Shown: positions 35,350-46,739 of the stretch, piece by piece | Layout: each line of letters starts with the position of its first letter | How positions within the stretch are numbered: the first letter of the stretch is position 1 | Assembly (NCBI GenBank): GCA_027625915.1 | Contig: JANTQA010000070.1 | Coordinates: forward strand, 12,281,001-12,345,000 | Reading direction: 5' to 3' | Length of the DNA stretch: 64,000 bases | Source of the DNA: Anaeramoeba flamelloides | Lineage: Eukaryota > Metamonada > Anaeramoebidae | Program-made: the position numbers and the translations under genes | Notes under the pieces: model-generated | What the model was told of the DNA's origin: nothing | What the model saw: the letters and a program-made list of their open reading frames with translations, nothing else | Databases searched by the model: none

Positions 35350-35940
35350 TATAAACTCCATTTTAATCGAAGTTGCATAGCTAAAAATGAAAAAATTCAA
35401 TTATTTTTATGAATCAACCTACATAGTTTTTTTTGGAAATAAGAGAAATCATAAACTTTAAATCAAAGTTGAAAATCATAAAATAAATTCTGAAAAAACC
35501 GTAAAATTTTGAAACTTATAAAATAATAAAAAAAAATTTAAGCCCTTTTACTTGTGATAATTTGTAGAAAATTTCTCAATATCTTTAGGAAATTAAAAAT
35601 TTTGACAATAAATCTTTTAAAGTAAGTGAATTAATTTCTATGAAATAATAAATCTTAATTTTTTTCAAAGTTAATTTAGAGTTTTTCAAAAATTTTTTAA
35701 TTTAAATTGAGATTTCAAAAATATAAAAGAAAAAAAGAAAAAAAAATGGGAAAAGAAAAAAGCAAAAGCCCAAAAAAAGAAGAAAAAAAATGAAAAAATT
35801 CGAAAAAAATGACAGATCTCATATAGAAAAGTTACATTGAGAAGAATATTGGATTAAAATATTAGAATATGTTCTATTACTTCAACAAAACTCTGATTCT
35901 TTGACTGAAAGACATTTATCCCAAGCTATTCTTTCATTAA
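35350..35940. mobile_element. F-family MITE, copy 2
   Basis: It begins ATAAACTCCATTTTAATCG and ends TTCTTTGACTG. It is collinear with 13529-14103, including a shared lysine-codon-like AG-rich patch in the middle. Confidence 0.6.
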
Positions 35941-36325
35941 GTAAAATGAAAGTATGGGATTATAATTATTTATCAAAGTTTTCAACACCTAATATAAATC
36001 AATATGTGTTATTTTTTTTAAAAAAATCTACAAAAAAAATCAGTGTTTGAAAAAGTCAAATGATCAAAACTAATTTTTTTGATTTTTGTAATAGATAAGG
36101 TTCAACCCAGATTGTATTCTTTAAGTTTAACCCCATTTTAATTAATACTTCTGTTCATGAGTTATAATGTATATTTGAATATTTTCAGTAAACGGTGATA
36201 TAAATAAGAAAAAAATTGAATTTATAGGAAAAAAAAGTGATAAAAATGGTCGAAATTTATTTAATTGAACAATAATAGCGAAAAAAGTGTGGTTTTGAAT
36301 ACTAAAGTCATTTTCGAATTTCAAT

Positions 36326-36911
36326 TAAGCTATTTCCAAAAAAGTGGCGCATTTTTTTTTACATTTCATAAAAAATAATCTTTGTTAGTGGAGGTAATCA
36401 TTAATCAACTATACCAAATTAAGTTTAATATTTATACCGATTGAATCAACCACTTATGTATTTAATTCAAAGCATGTTAGTTGAAATATTCCCAAAAAAT
36501 GAAAAAAAAATAGCACTTTTTTTGGTGAAAACAAGGTATGACCAATTTCAATAAAAAACCGGAAATATGGAAAGGGAACAAATGATTTTTTAAACACGAA
36601 AACACAGTTATATGTTTTTAATTATATTGTAAATTTTATTGAGATTATACAAGTTATGAAAATATTTTTTTCGATCAAAAAGAAAATAATAAACACCAAT
36701 TTTCACCATAAAAAAATATCCTATAAAATCGAGATCAGAAAATTTTAATATATTTTATTTCTGCAATACAATACTAAGAAACAAATTGAAATATTATCAA
36801 GAATCTATAAATGGTGGTCAATGATTTTATATATTAAAATCCTTTTTTGAAGAATGGGTTATATACATATATTTTAAAATAAATTTGCCCCACATTCTTG
36901 GAAATAGTTTA
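36326..36911. mobile_element. Q-family Tc1/mariner-like MITE, copy 1 (586 bp)
   Basis: TA then AGCTATTTCCAAAAAAGTGG; the other end is CCCCACATTCTTGGAAATAG then TTTA. It is collinear with 48250-48830 and 55819-56411. It has conserved TTTGTTAGTGGAGG and AAATATGGAAAG blocks and no coding content. It lies 0.6 kb beyond the stop of the TPR gene. Confidence 0.8.
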
Positions 36912-37488
36912 TACTCACATTATATTTATAAAATGAAATTTTGAAATTCTTTTTTTTTACAAAATAAGAAACTCTATAACTCCCAAAAAAAGAATTGTAT
37001 TTAAATTTGAATAATTAATGAAAGATCTAATATTTTTCAAAACAGTTATCATCAACGCTATATAATTTATGATATACAAAAAAACATGATCTGATCAATT
37101 TTTGGAATTGGTAAACAATTGAAAATTTGACCTTCTTTTCGACCCACTAAACAGGAAATTTGTTGTAAAACAATTTTTTTTTTTTTTTGGTGTTTAAAGC
37201 GTTTACAATATTGAAGAGCTATAAATGGAAATCATGTTTGTAATTAGTTGATGTTTCAAAAAATGTGTAATTAAAATACTTTCATAGAGTTTAAACGTAA
37301 AACATCACTTTTTAAAAAAAAAAAAAAAAAAACACGAATTTCCATTGTTTTACTACACTTTTAACTTGATTCCGTCCTTCCTGTATTATTAGGCAATTCT
37401 CAATTTTTTTAAAAACAATTATTGTAGAAACTATTAAAAATTAATTATTAATTATTTTATTTAATTTTAATCATACATTAATCCTATA

Positions 37489-39078
37489 TTAATATTTTTT
37501 TTTTTTTTTTCCTTTTTTTCTTCCCTTTCCTTTTCCCTTGCCCCCATTACCACCCTTCCCTCTACCTCTACCTCTACCTCCTTTACTTCCTTTTGTTTTC
37601 TTTCGAGCATTTTTATTATTGTTCCTTTGATTAGATGAGTTTTTTGTTGTATTATTATTAATTTGGGATTGTGTCTTTGTGGTTTCGTTATTTGTTGGCT
37701 TTGTGGTAATTTTAACAAGCAATTTGCCCTTTGAATCTTGATTTTGTGGTTTGTTTTTACTCTTTAATAAATTTTCAATTTCAAAGAGAGAAATTGTAGC
37801 ATTTTTATGAGAAGGATTCAAATTTAATACATTTTTATAACTTTCTTTTGCCTTTTCAAAATCCCCAATTTTTTTATAGCACTGGCCAATTATATAAAAA
37901 TATTTAATTTTTTTTGGCTGTATTTTTTGTGCTTTTTGAAAATTAGTTATTGCTTTCTTGAATAATTGTAAATAAAAATAACAAAAACCCATTTGGTTAA
38001 ACAACACTTCCAATTTATTTTGATTTGAAGGCTTATTAACTTTTAAGTTTTCCTTCTCCTTTGTTTTTTCATTTTCATTTTCATTTTCATTTTCATTTTC
38101 ATTTTCATTTTTCTTGATTTTTATATTGTTTTTACCAAAGTTGTTGGAGCTGTTTTGTGTTTCAACAAATTGTGCATTCTGGAAGAACGTTAACGCTATT
38201 TCATACTTCTTCATTGAAAATAAGGTCATTCCAAACATAAAAAGGTCATCATAACTTCTTCGATGCTCGATACATACTGAGAAAATATCCTTACATTCGT
38301 TGTATTGCCTTAAGTGGTACAAACAAACGCCTTTCATGTGTAAAGAATTAAAATCATATTGTGGTTTTTTTTGCCTTTTCTTTTCCTTGTCATTTGAATT
38401 TTCATTTTCGTTTTCATTTTTCTTTTCTGTTTGTGTTATGTTAGTATTGGTTTCTTTTTTTTGAGAAATTTTTCGTTTCGAAAGTGAGTCAAACAAAGGA
38501 ACAGCTTGCCTGAATTGATTCAATTTAAAATAGCAAAACGCGATTTGGTTTAAAATTTTTGGATCCTTGCTATTCAATTCCCATGACTTTTTAAAGAAAG
38601 GTAAAGCCTGTTGGAAAATGCTTAATTGATACAATGACATCCCAAGCATATAATAATATAAATAATTTGTCGGTTTTAATTTTTGGGCTTGTTCAAAATC
38701 TTCTTTGGATTCGAGGTACTTTCTTGTTCGGTATTTGAAAAGACCCCGATAATACCAATAATTTGCATTCTTTTGATCAACCCGAATTGCTTTATTAAGA
38801 TCCTCAAGAACTAATTGCTGTTTGCCAATGAATTGATAGGTAATAGATCGCTCATAATAATATGTTGGGTTTGTCTGGTCCATTGAAATTGCTTTGTTAT
38901 GATCTACAAGCGATTGCTCGTAGTGCTTCATTTCATGCAAACAAATTGCCCTTGAATGATAATAATTTGGTTGGTCTGGATCTTTCTCTATCGCTTTATT
39001 TAAGTATTGGAGCGCATTTTTTGGATGGTTTGTTCGTAACAAATGATCTCCTTTCTTAAAATATTCATCAGCTTCCAT
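37489..39078 (-). CDS. Tetratricopeptide-repeat protein with RG/KG-rich tail
   Basis: 529 residues, one exon. TPR motifs begin at once (residue 3) and run to about 440. There are six in tandem (about 3-205), then two after a K/N/E-rich linker (about 246-310), then two to three more after a second linker (about 360-440). The TPR signature spacing (W/Y at 4, G/A at 8, Y at 11, A/G at 20 and 27) is clear in units such as YYHSRAICLHEMKHYEQSL and YWYYRGLFKYRTRKYLES. The second linker is a run of Asn-Glu pairs coded by an ATTTTC repeat (38077-38109, plus-strand view). The tail (about 445-529) is N/T/Q-rich and ends in Gly-Arg and Gly-Lys repeats, a likely RNA-binding or nucleolar-type patch. TPR arrays bind other proteins, often Hsp70/Hsp90 ends; the partner is unknown. 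No J, TPR-associated or catalytic domain is seen. Confidence 0.85.
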   Translation of the reverse strand: MEADEYFKKGDHLLRTNHPKNALQYLNKAIEKDPDQPNYYHSRAICLHEMKHYEQSLVDHNKAISMDQTNPTYYYERSITYQFIGKQQLVLEDLNKAIRVDQKNANYWYYRGLFKYRTRKYLESKEDFEQAQKLKPTNYLYYYMLGMSLYQLSIFQQALPFFKKSWELNSKDPKILNQIAFCYFKLNQFRQAVPLFDSLSKRKISQKKETNTNITQTEKKNENENENSNDKEKKRQKKPQYDFNSLHMKGVCLYHLRQYNECKDIFSVCIEHRRSYDDLFMFGMTLFSMKKYEIALTFFQNAQFVETQNSSNNFGKNNIKIKKNENENENENENENEKTKEKENLKVNKPSNQNKLEVLFNQMGFCYFYLQLFKKAITNFQKAQKIQPKKIKYFYIIGQCYKKIGDFEKAKESYKNVLNLNPSHKNATISLFEIENLLKSKNKPQNQDSKGKLLVKITTKPTNNETTKTQSQINNNTTKNSSNQRNNNKNARKKTKGSKGGRGRGRGKGGNGGKGKGKGRKKGKKKKKY

Positions 39079-39173
39079 ATGAAATTATTATCTCAATGAC
39101 AAGTTAAAAAAAAATGAAAAAAATTAAGATTTTTATCAAATCAACTATTTTGAAAGATTAAAACCAAATCATA

Positions 39174-39735
39174 TTAAGGTTTACAATCCCTGAAATTTGA
39201 AAAAAAGATTATCCTGTGCCATGTGTGGTGACTTGTTATTTTTGGTTCTTAGCTGATCAATCTTGAACTTGGTATGGGTTTTAAAAGTGGTTCAAAATGG
39301 CACTTTTTGACAATTTATTTTTTTTTTTTTCAGAAATCCGAATTGAGAGCGTAAGATTAATAGATTGATAGGTGTTCAAGAATAACTTTTGAGTTTTGGG
39401 TTGTAGAAGGAAATTTTGATCTACTTTTTGTCAATTAACTAAATGAAAAAATTTTTTAGTTAAAAGCTCCAAAAAAAATCAATCCTAAATAGAACTTTCA
39501 ATCAACAACCCACAAACCACATTTTTTATAACTTAAGTAACATCCAATCAATCTTAAACTCTTCAAATCGGATTTCTGAAAAAAAAAATAATAAATTGTC
39601 AAAAAGTGCCATTTTGAACCACTATTAAAACCCATACCAAGTTCAAGATCGATCAGCTAAGAACCAAAATATACAAGTGGTCACACCTTATACAAGACAA
39701 TCTTTTTTTCAAATTCAAGGGATTGTAAACCTTAA
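39174..39735. mobile_element. TTAA-type foldback MITE, subfamily d, copy 2 (562 bp)
   Basis: TTAA at both ends, with GGTTTACAATCCC inverted at the right. The arms are about 190 bp long and nearly identical (GGTTCTTAGCTGATCAATCT near 39243 against its complement near 39643; GGCACTTTTTGACAATTTAT near 39299 against its complement near 39593). It lies 96 bp upstream of the TPR start codon, so it sits in or next to that promoter. Confidence 0.85.
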
Positions 39736-40490
39736 TAAGTAGAATAATTTAAGTAATTATTTCACAAATTTGGAATTAATTGGTAATCATATGTTTTTTA
39801 TTGTACAAAGTTTCTGATTCAGAAAAGATATTAAATGTTATTCGAAAGGGAAATATAATAAAAATGACATTTAATCATTCTTTATTTTCAATTAAACAAA
39901 TAATGTTTTTCCAAATGAATGTATTGGAATTTTTACTCTGTATTTATTTCATGATTCTTTTTTATTGAGCATTTTTAGACTTTAGGTGAATTTAGAATAT
40001 TAAATGAATGAAATATTTCTGAATTTTAAAAAAAGCTAAACAACTGGAATTTTATCTGAAATAAATTCGAAATACACCTAAAAATATTTGGACATTTATT
40101 GTTCATTTAAAGTTCGAGGGTTTATATCCCTTAGAATTCAAAAATAACGAAATTTTCAGTAAAATAAAATTTGTTATTTAAATTGATATGAAAAGATTTG
40201 CAGATATAGCAGTTTTAAAAAAAGATTGAAGTTGTTTTCAATAAGTGTGAACAAAATTGTTTTTTAATTAAGTATTGTGGATGGGACAACTGAGATATTC
40301 CAAAAGTTTTTGAGATACAATTGAATAACTTTATGCAACTGTTTTTAAAAATCAGCTTACTTGTTTATGAATAATAAATGAAAAAAAACAATTGATTTCG
40401 TTCTACGATTTTTCTAATAGATTTTCCAAAGGAATAGGCCATCATTTGTGATCTCAATTTATTTTTTGACAATTTTATCTCCCTTAGAAT
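39736..40490. other. Non-coding AT-rich spacer
   Basis: No gene or recognised repeat. The 62-residue frame at 39780-39968 is unremarkable. Confidence 0.45.
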
Positions 40491-41784
40491 CCCAAATATC
40501 ATAATTTCCTTTGAAAAAAATTTTTTCATTCTGTTTATTATCAAAGGATTATAAGATCTATAATTTATAAACAATTATCTTAGAAAGAAAATTTTATAAT
40601 TAAACATTGTTTAGTTACATATAATAAAAAAATAGCTTGAAAAAAACATTCAACATTGTAAAATTTTTCTTGGTTCTTTGTGATTTGATTTTTCTATTTT
40701 TAATTAAATTTTTTTTTTTTTTTAGAAAAGTTTGTCTCCACATCAAAAAATTATTAGTTTTAATGATTAAACCACATGCTCATATTTTACTGTAATTTTT
40801 TAATGAACCTTTTCATTGTAATATTGCCTAAAATGCTTTTGTATAAATAATTTATTCGTAGCAAAAGAAATTTTGACATCAAATAGAAAATTTATTTTGT
40901 CATTGATTATCATTCGATATCAATACATATTTTTGATTATAAATTATTAAAAAATAAAAAAAATATAAATTAAATATAAAAAAAGTACTATTTTTTTTTC
41001 ATTGCAAATTTTTTCAGTTTTATTCAACAAATATTTTTACAAAATTTATACGATTTGGTCAATAGTTCTAGTCAGATTAATAATTGTTTTTTTTTTAATT
41101 TTTACTGATTTTTTTTATTTTTTGACTTTTTAAAATCTAGATATGAAATAAATAATATTATTGAATAAAAGGACATAGATCAAAAATGATTTTCGAAGGT
41201 CTGTATTAATTAAGATTTGAAAAATTCGATTTCACAAATATATTATTCCAATTTTTACGGATAACAAAATTCAAAAAAAAAATTCTTGGTTTCGGAGATT
41301 ATTTTATAATCTTTGAATAATATTAAAAAGTTATTAATATATATATATATTTAAAAGTTAAGTAGACTACTTTACTAGTTATATAAGTTTCATTTGTTTA
41401 ATTCCAATGTAATAAATTACATTATTTTGCATTTATTTTTTTAGGTATTTTCTATCTTTGGAATTCAAGTTATAGAAAATTATTCATATAAAATTTTTAA
41501 TTTTGTCCTAAAGAAATGGATTTCATTTTTCTCTTGATTTTAGATTTATTAAGATTTTATCTTAAAAAAAAAAAAAGAAAATTTTTCAGTAAATATATTT
41601 TTTTATTTATTTTTTTATCATAAGATCAGCAACATTATTTGATTGTTATTATTAATAAATCAATGTATTGAGTTTTGAATTACTATTGTTGTAATAAATT
41701 TTCTTATTTTTAAAATTAAAATAAAACTCTTTTAAAAAAAATTGTAAATATAAATAATTGTTATCTTAATTCCAATATCAATAT

Positions 41785-41816
<32 letters not shown>

Positions 41817-41819
<3 letters not shown>

Positions 41820-43283
41820 AGGTATAACGATTTTTCGTTTCAAAAACGTGAAAGATGTATAAAAACGCTTTTTTTCGCTTTTTTTCGCTTTTTTTGCAAG
41901 TTTTTTCGTTTTTTTCGTAATTTTCGTTTTTTGTTTTTTGAAAAAGTCCTCGAATTCTTTTGAAATCATACTTTTCGTTTCTGGGAAGTGAAAAAATGCA
42001 AACGAAAAAACTTAAAAACAACGGAATATATATATAGATATATATATATATATATATATATAAGACTTAATTGACTTAAAATCATTTGAAAACAATGATA
42101 GTTCGTGATTTCCCCTTTAAGAGGGAGTTTTTGTTTTAAAAATTTATGAATAGTTCTTTAATTTTTTATTTTAAAAACTCGATAACAATAAAAGAGGGTA
42201 ACTCATTTAAAATTCTTAAAATTGTAGACACTTTAAACCTTGGGTAAATGAATAATTTTTTTTTTAAAAATTCACAATTTGAGTTCAAAAATTCGTCAAA
42301 ATTTAACTTTTTAACCAATTCAAAATTCGATCAGTTCATCTAATTTATAGTGTTTTTGTACACCACCCCATAAGTGAATTTTTTTAAGATCACAAAAAAA
42401 AAATAAAAATTATTAACTTAAAAAAAAAGTTTTATAACAATTTCGAATTTGGAAAATGTGATCAGTGTTTTTTTTTCATCTTTTGAGTTATATTTCAGCT
42501 TATGAGTAAGAAAATCATTTTTTTTTATTTTTGATATAATAAAATCAGTTTTACCCCTAATTGTTTTATATAATCATTATCACATTTCTCATTTCTTAAC
42601 ATTTATTTCCTTACAATTCGTTTATTATGACATTTTAACAACAATTTCATTTTTTTACAAAATTGTTTTCTAGTATACTTTTGTTGTTTTTTTTTTAAAC
42701 GTACTACTTTCTATATTTTTACTTTTATATTACTTTTCAAAACTAGTGGAAACAGATTTAAATTATGTGTTAACTCAAGTAATAAGTCATTTCACTTTTT
42801 GAAATAATTTTTTGAGAATTTTAATAATACTTCTTTATTAAATTCACATATTCTATTATTATTTTTCTTTACTCTAACATTAGAAATTGATAAACCAACA
42901 AAGATTAAATAGTGATACTTAACCCATGTGCATATTTAAATTTGTATTCTCTGATATGTTTGGTTTTAAATTATTAGTATTTAATTGATTTTTTTTTAAT
43001 TTTATTTTTTTTGTGATCAATCATAATTTTTTTTAAAAAATGTATTTAATAACATCAAAATCAATTATAATTCAATTTTTTTTGATAATTTCTTTTTTTG
43101 GTAATAAACCAAAATAAATAAAAACAATGAATTATCCTTTTCATTATTTTATTATTGTTTCTATCAATTTTTTTGGTTCAATAAAGAAGTATTTTTTAGA
43201 TATATTAAGAGAAATAAAAACAACCTTGAGTATATGTGGTCATAACCCTTGAAATACACTAATTTTTTTCCCCATTTACAAAA

Positions 43284-43324
<41 letters not shown>

Positions 43325-43399
43325 ATGAAACGAATTTTACGCGTCGCTCACGCGTGCGCCAACGCGTTCCATGACATCAACAAAATCGTCATACCTGTG
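41817..43399. mobile_element. T element: inverted ends flanked by (TA)n, inserted in C copy 1
   Basis: The left end CACAGGTATAACGATTTT matches the inverted right end CACAGGTATGACGATTTT. Each is flanked by a long (TA)n run (41781-41816; 43400-43465). Two more (TA)n runs (42024-42062; 43290-43322) separate its end modules from a 1.2-kb core. The left module repeats TTTTTTTCGC. The right module (43323-43399) is GC-rich. No transposase seen. It is absent from C copy 2. Confidence 0.6.
43339..43367. other. CpG island-like cluster of three ACGCGT sites
   Basis: ACGCGT occurs at 43339-43344, 43350-43355 and 43362-43367, spaced 11 and 12 bp apart. GCGC and CGC steps lie between them. In yeast this hexamer is the MluI cell-cycle box bound by MBF; whether it works here is unknown. 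It is the most CpG-rich spot noticed in the window. Confidence 0.6.
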
Positions 43400-43430
<31 letters not shown>

Positions 43431-43431
43431 C

Positions 43432-43466
<35 letters not shown>

Positions 43467-43871
43467 ATAACCTAACTACTTTATCTTTTTATTTTCATTT
43501 AAATCTGTATTAAAGACAATTAAGAAAATAAATTTATTAATACACCAATATCATTTTAAATCTTTTCTTTTAAACTTGATGAAATTTTAGGCAAATCTCA
43601 GGTGCTAAGGGATATGTTTTATATTTTTATCTTTGGGCGAACAAAAAATCCTAAAGGAATGTTAGATTTGGAATTGAAAAGAAGATAATCATCTGAACTT
43701 TAATTCCATTTAAATTTCAAATACCAATATGAGTTTCAAAAAGTTAAAACTGTTTAAGTAATACACTTATACAATGAAATTTTATTTAATCAAAGTTTAA
43801 TATAAAAAAAATTTGTGTTAGTTCTCAAGATCAAGTTCTTAAATTTTCTTAAGGATTATCTAAAATAAAGG

Positions 43872-44239
43872 CACAAAAAGGGGTCTTAAAAATTAAAACA
43901 TCAGTGAATTGGACTCTTTATCGCTTTAGATCCAGAAGAACTATAAAATTTCATTAAAGAAAATTTTGAAAGATCAGATGCTTAATTTGTTGTTGGTAGT
44001 CGAAACCCACAACTCAATCTTGTTACTTCTCATTGAAGTATTGTCTAGTTTCCAATAAAAATCTCTGAAAAAATGAACTTAGAATAAAAATGGTTGGGTT
44101 GTAGGTTTTTACTACCATATTCCAATTAATTGTCTGATCTTTCAAAATTTTCTTTAATGAAATTTTATAGTTCTTCTGGATCTAAAGCGATAAAGAGTCC
44201 AATTCACTGATGTTTTAATTTTTAAGACCCCTTTTTGTG
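43872..44239. repeat. Exact 107-bp inverted repeat just after a stop codon
   Basis: 43872-43978 and 44133-44239 are exact reverse complements as read by eye (for example TCACTGATGTTTTAATTTTT, TCTTCTGGATCTAAAGCG). The spacer continues the fold less perfectly (TGGTAGT..AAACC..CAAC). The right arm ends 3 bp from the stop codon of the minus-strand gene at 44243, so the transcript's 3' UTR would open with a long hairpin. It could be a young foldback MITE or a functional terminator or double-stranded RNA source. Confidence 0.9.
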
Positions 44240-44242
44240 GGT

Positions 44243-45025
44243 TTAATTTAGATAGCTACTAAATATTTTGATTTTTTTTAAAAGTTTTGAGAGTGATAAT
44301 TCAAATTCATTGATCGACAATTCAGTTATTTCGTAATCTTCATTTATTGATTCATAATCTAGTTCCATTTGTGCTAATATTGATTCTCGTTTTTGTTGTT
44401 GGTGAGTTAATTTTTTCATTTTTTGTTCGAGTAATTTTATGTTTTCATGATCTAACTTGAGATTCTCTGTGTCATTGAGCCTATTGCTAAATTGTAAATT
44501 TAATGTTCCCTTTTCCTTGATTGGTTTCTCTTCATTTTTCTTCTTTCTTCTTCTTTCTTCTTCTTTCTCCTTCTCTTTTTGCTTTTGTTTTTCTTTTTCT
44601 TTTTTTTTCCTTTTCTTTTCTTTTTCCTTTTCCTTTTCCTTGTCTTTCTTTGGTTTTCCTTTTCCTTTTTCCTTTTTTCCTTCTCTTTCTTTGCTGTTTT
44701 GATTTTTTTCGTGTTTTGTTTCTTTTTTCTCCCGACTTTTTTTTTTTCTATTTTTTTTTTGATTTTTAAAGTAATTTGAACTCGATTGGCTACTTGTTTT
44801 TTTTTTATTATAATTTTTTTTTTTTTCAAAACTACTGTACTCTTCAGATTCACTGTTTTGGTTTGAAGAATTACTTGATTGACTCCAAGAAGAGTAAGAA
44901 CTTAAATTAACTGAGCTAGATTCGTTTGTTTCTTGTGTTGTTTTTTCACGTTTTTTTGATCTCTTCTTCGACAATTTCTTTCTTTTCTTCTTGTGTTTGT
45001 GTTTTGATTTTTTCTTATGACTCAT
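44243..45025 (-). CDS. Lys/Glu/Ser-rich nuclear-type protein with C-terminal coiled coil
   Basis: 260 residues, one exon, TAA stop. Residues 1-30 are almost all Lys, Arg, Ser and His (KHKHKKKRKK), a strong nuclear/nucleolar localisation signal. Residues 35-70 are Ser/Asn/Glu-rich, and 80-170 alternate Lys and Glu (KEKEKEKEK), predicted to form a charged single helix. Residues 190-255 form a better-behaved coiled coil (IKLLEQKMKKLTHQQQ, ELSINEFELSLSKLLKKI). No family is recognisable beyond this. Proteins of this make-up are often splicing or ribosome-biogenesis factors, which is only a guess. Reverse-strand frames over it are shadows of the K/E codons. The 3' hairpin begins 3 bp after its stop. 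Confidence 0.7.
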   Translation of the reverse strand: MSHKKKSKHKHKKKRKKLSKKRSKKREKTTQETNESSSVNLSSYSSWSQSSNSSNQNSESEEYSSFEKKKNYNKKKTSSQSSSNYFKNQKKNRKKKSREKKETKHEKNQNSKEREGKKEKGKGKPKKDKEKEKEKEKKRKKKEKEKQKQKEKEKEEERRRKKKNEEKPIKEKGTLNLQFSNRLNDTENLKLDHENIKLLEQKMKKLTHQQQKRESILAQMELDYESINEDYEITELSINEFELSLSKLLKKIKIFSSYLN

Positions 45026-45453
45026 GAGTGTTTGAGATTATAAAAAAGAATAAAAAATGATACGAAATTAATGTTAATAAATTGTTTTTACAGATTTTCG
45101 TTCTAAATAAATTCTCTTGTTGAAAAAGTAAATGGATTCGGTTAATATTTATTATACCTATTCAAAGAACCCAACAAATAAAGTCAATAGTATCCAAATT
45201 TTGACAAAAAATAGTGATAAGTAAAAACTACTTTTTTTGAAAAGATTGAATTTTTTTTTCTTTTAAAAATCGTTGAATATCCTTCCTAATAATTTTGATC
45301 TTACACACCAATTACTTGTAAGTGAGGAAGTTGAAATAAATCAAACACTTAGAACTTGGTAGATTACCAATAACAATTGTACAAAAGAGAAAATAATATT
45401 TCAGCCAAAAATTTAAATCTGAACGAAAAGAATCAAAAAAAAAATTTTGTTGT

Positions 45454-46208
45454 TTAAGGAGTTTACATCAGAACAGATTTGATTTTAATTAAGTTATGTG
45501 GTAATTGTGTGTAAATGAGATTAGTACTCTATTGTTTACATGAATCCAAAAAATCTAGTCTAAATATTATTGAACAATAAATTATTGTATTTTATTAAGG
45601 ATCACAATTAAAATTTTATCATTTTTGGTAATTTTTTTTAAATTGAACTTTTCCAAAACAAAAAAATTGAAATTGAAATAAGAGTATACCAGTATTTTAT
45701 GTTTTCTTTGAGTATCTCTAAAAGTAGCTATTTTTTAGTTTTTTTAATTTCAAGATTGGCTCAATAATAATCAACATAAAAATATAAAGAAAAACTGAAT
45801 CGTTTTTTTTTTCTTTTTTATAAAGCTAATTGTTCCCTTAAAATATATTTCCAAGATTTCAAAAATAATTTGTTGGAATAATCTATTCTTTAGATATATA
45901 TTTTTTCAAAACAATTGATTTTTTTAGCAACTACTCTACATTGTCACAAATTTAAGAAAGATATTTTCAGACTTTGTAGTTGGATATTGATGATAAATCC
46001 TTTAAATTTGTGTAGAAATGCAAATTTTTTTCTAAAATTGTTGAATTGTGTACTAACCAGATTGTTTAAAATTGATGTTGTCAATTTTTGGTACTATTGT
46101 ACTTATCAGCTTTTTTGGGATTTGAAGTTCGGTGGCCTGATGCAATTTACCTTCGATAACAACATATATAAATTGTAGATTTCGTAGTTATAGCCAATAA
46201 TCAATTAA
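45454..46208 (+). mobile_element. TTAA-type MITE, subfamily c, worn copy (755 bp)
   Basis: TTAA borders. It aligns end to end, same orientation, with 59078-59831 (754 bp): AATAAATTATT near 45580, CACAAATTTAAGAAAGATAT near 45945, AACAACATA near the right end. A 5' flank of 0.4 kb (45026-45453) has nothing recognisable. Confidence 0.65.
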
Positions 46209-46701
46209 GGGGGTAATTATATCTTTCCTTTTTGAAAATTTGTATTTTTGGAACATTACTGAAACAATTTATTATGAGTACCGGAAGATATTTATTATTT
46301 GAAATTATACTCTTCTCAAGAGAATTTTTTCCCTAAAAATGCCCTTAAAAAGTGAGTTTACTAGTTTATTGTTACAGGTTAATTGTTTAAAAAAAAAAAC
46401 ACTTAATCTGATAAATGAAAAAAAAATTGAATTAATGAAATTTGACACTTCTAAATCAAAGAGTATTTGAAAGATAATCATTTGAAGAATTTTACAAAAC
46501 TAGACTGAAAAAAAAAAAAGAATCTAAAATACAATCAAATAATAATTCTTTGCTTTATTAATATTAATTAGAAAAGGAACTAAGAAGAATTACATCTCAT
46601 TTACCTGAAATCCTTATTTTGTTTAGATTTTAAATCCTAGATATCATGTAAGCAAGATTATAAATCATAGGATAACTTTACCTTAAAAAATTTAAAGACA
46701 T

Positions 46702-46734
<33 letters not shown>

Positions 46735-46739
<5 letters not shown>

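Larger units (their letters stand above)
40491..43611. mobile_element. C element, copy 1, split by a later insertion
   Basis: The left end is CCCTTAGAATCCCAAATATC; the right end is GGTGCTAAGGG. Its two parts (40491 to about 41775 and about 43466-43611) are together the reverse complement of 46735-48230. Matches include TTCTTTCTAAGATAATTGTT, GGTTTCGGAGATTATTTTAT and TATCATTTTAAATC. No coding content. The interruption is the T element plus its (TA)n borders. Confidence 0.7.

Noticed and set aside
43325-43513. Short frame starting in the GC-rich patch and ending in Ile-Tyr repeats
   Set aside because: It is the T element end read through (TA)n; the other T end gives a similar IVIPV-Tyr-Ile tail by the same accident.
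44457-44853. Several Phe/Ser-rich plus-strand frames and a Lys-rich minus frame
   Set aside because: Shadows of the Lys/Glu repeat in the gene at 44243-45025.
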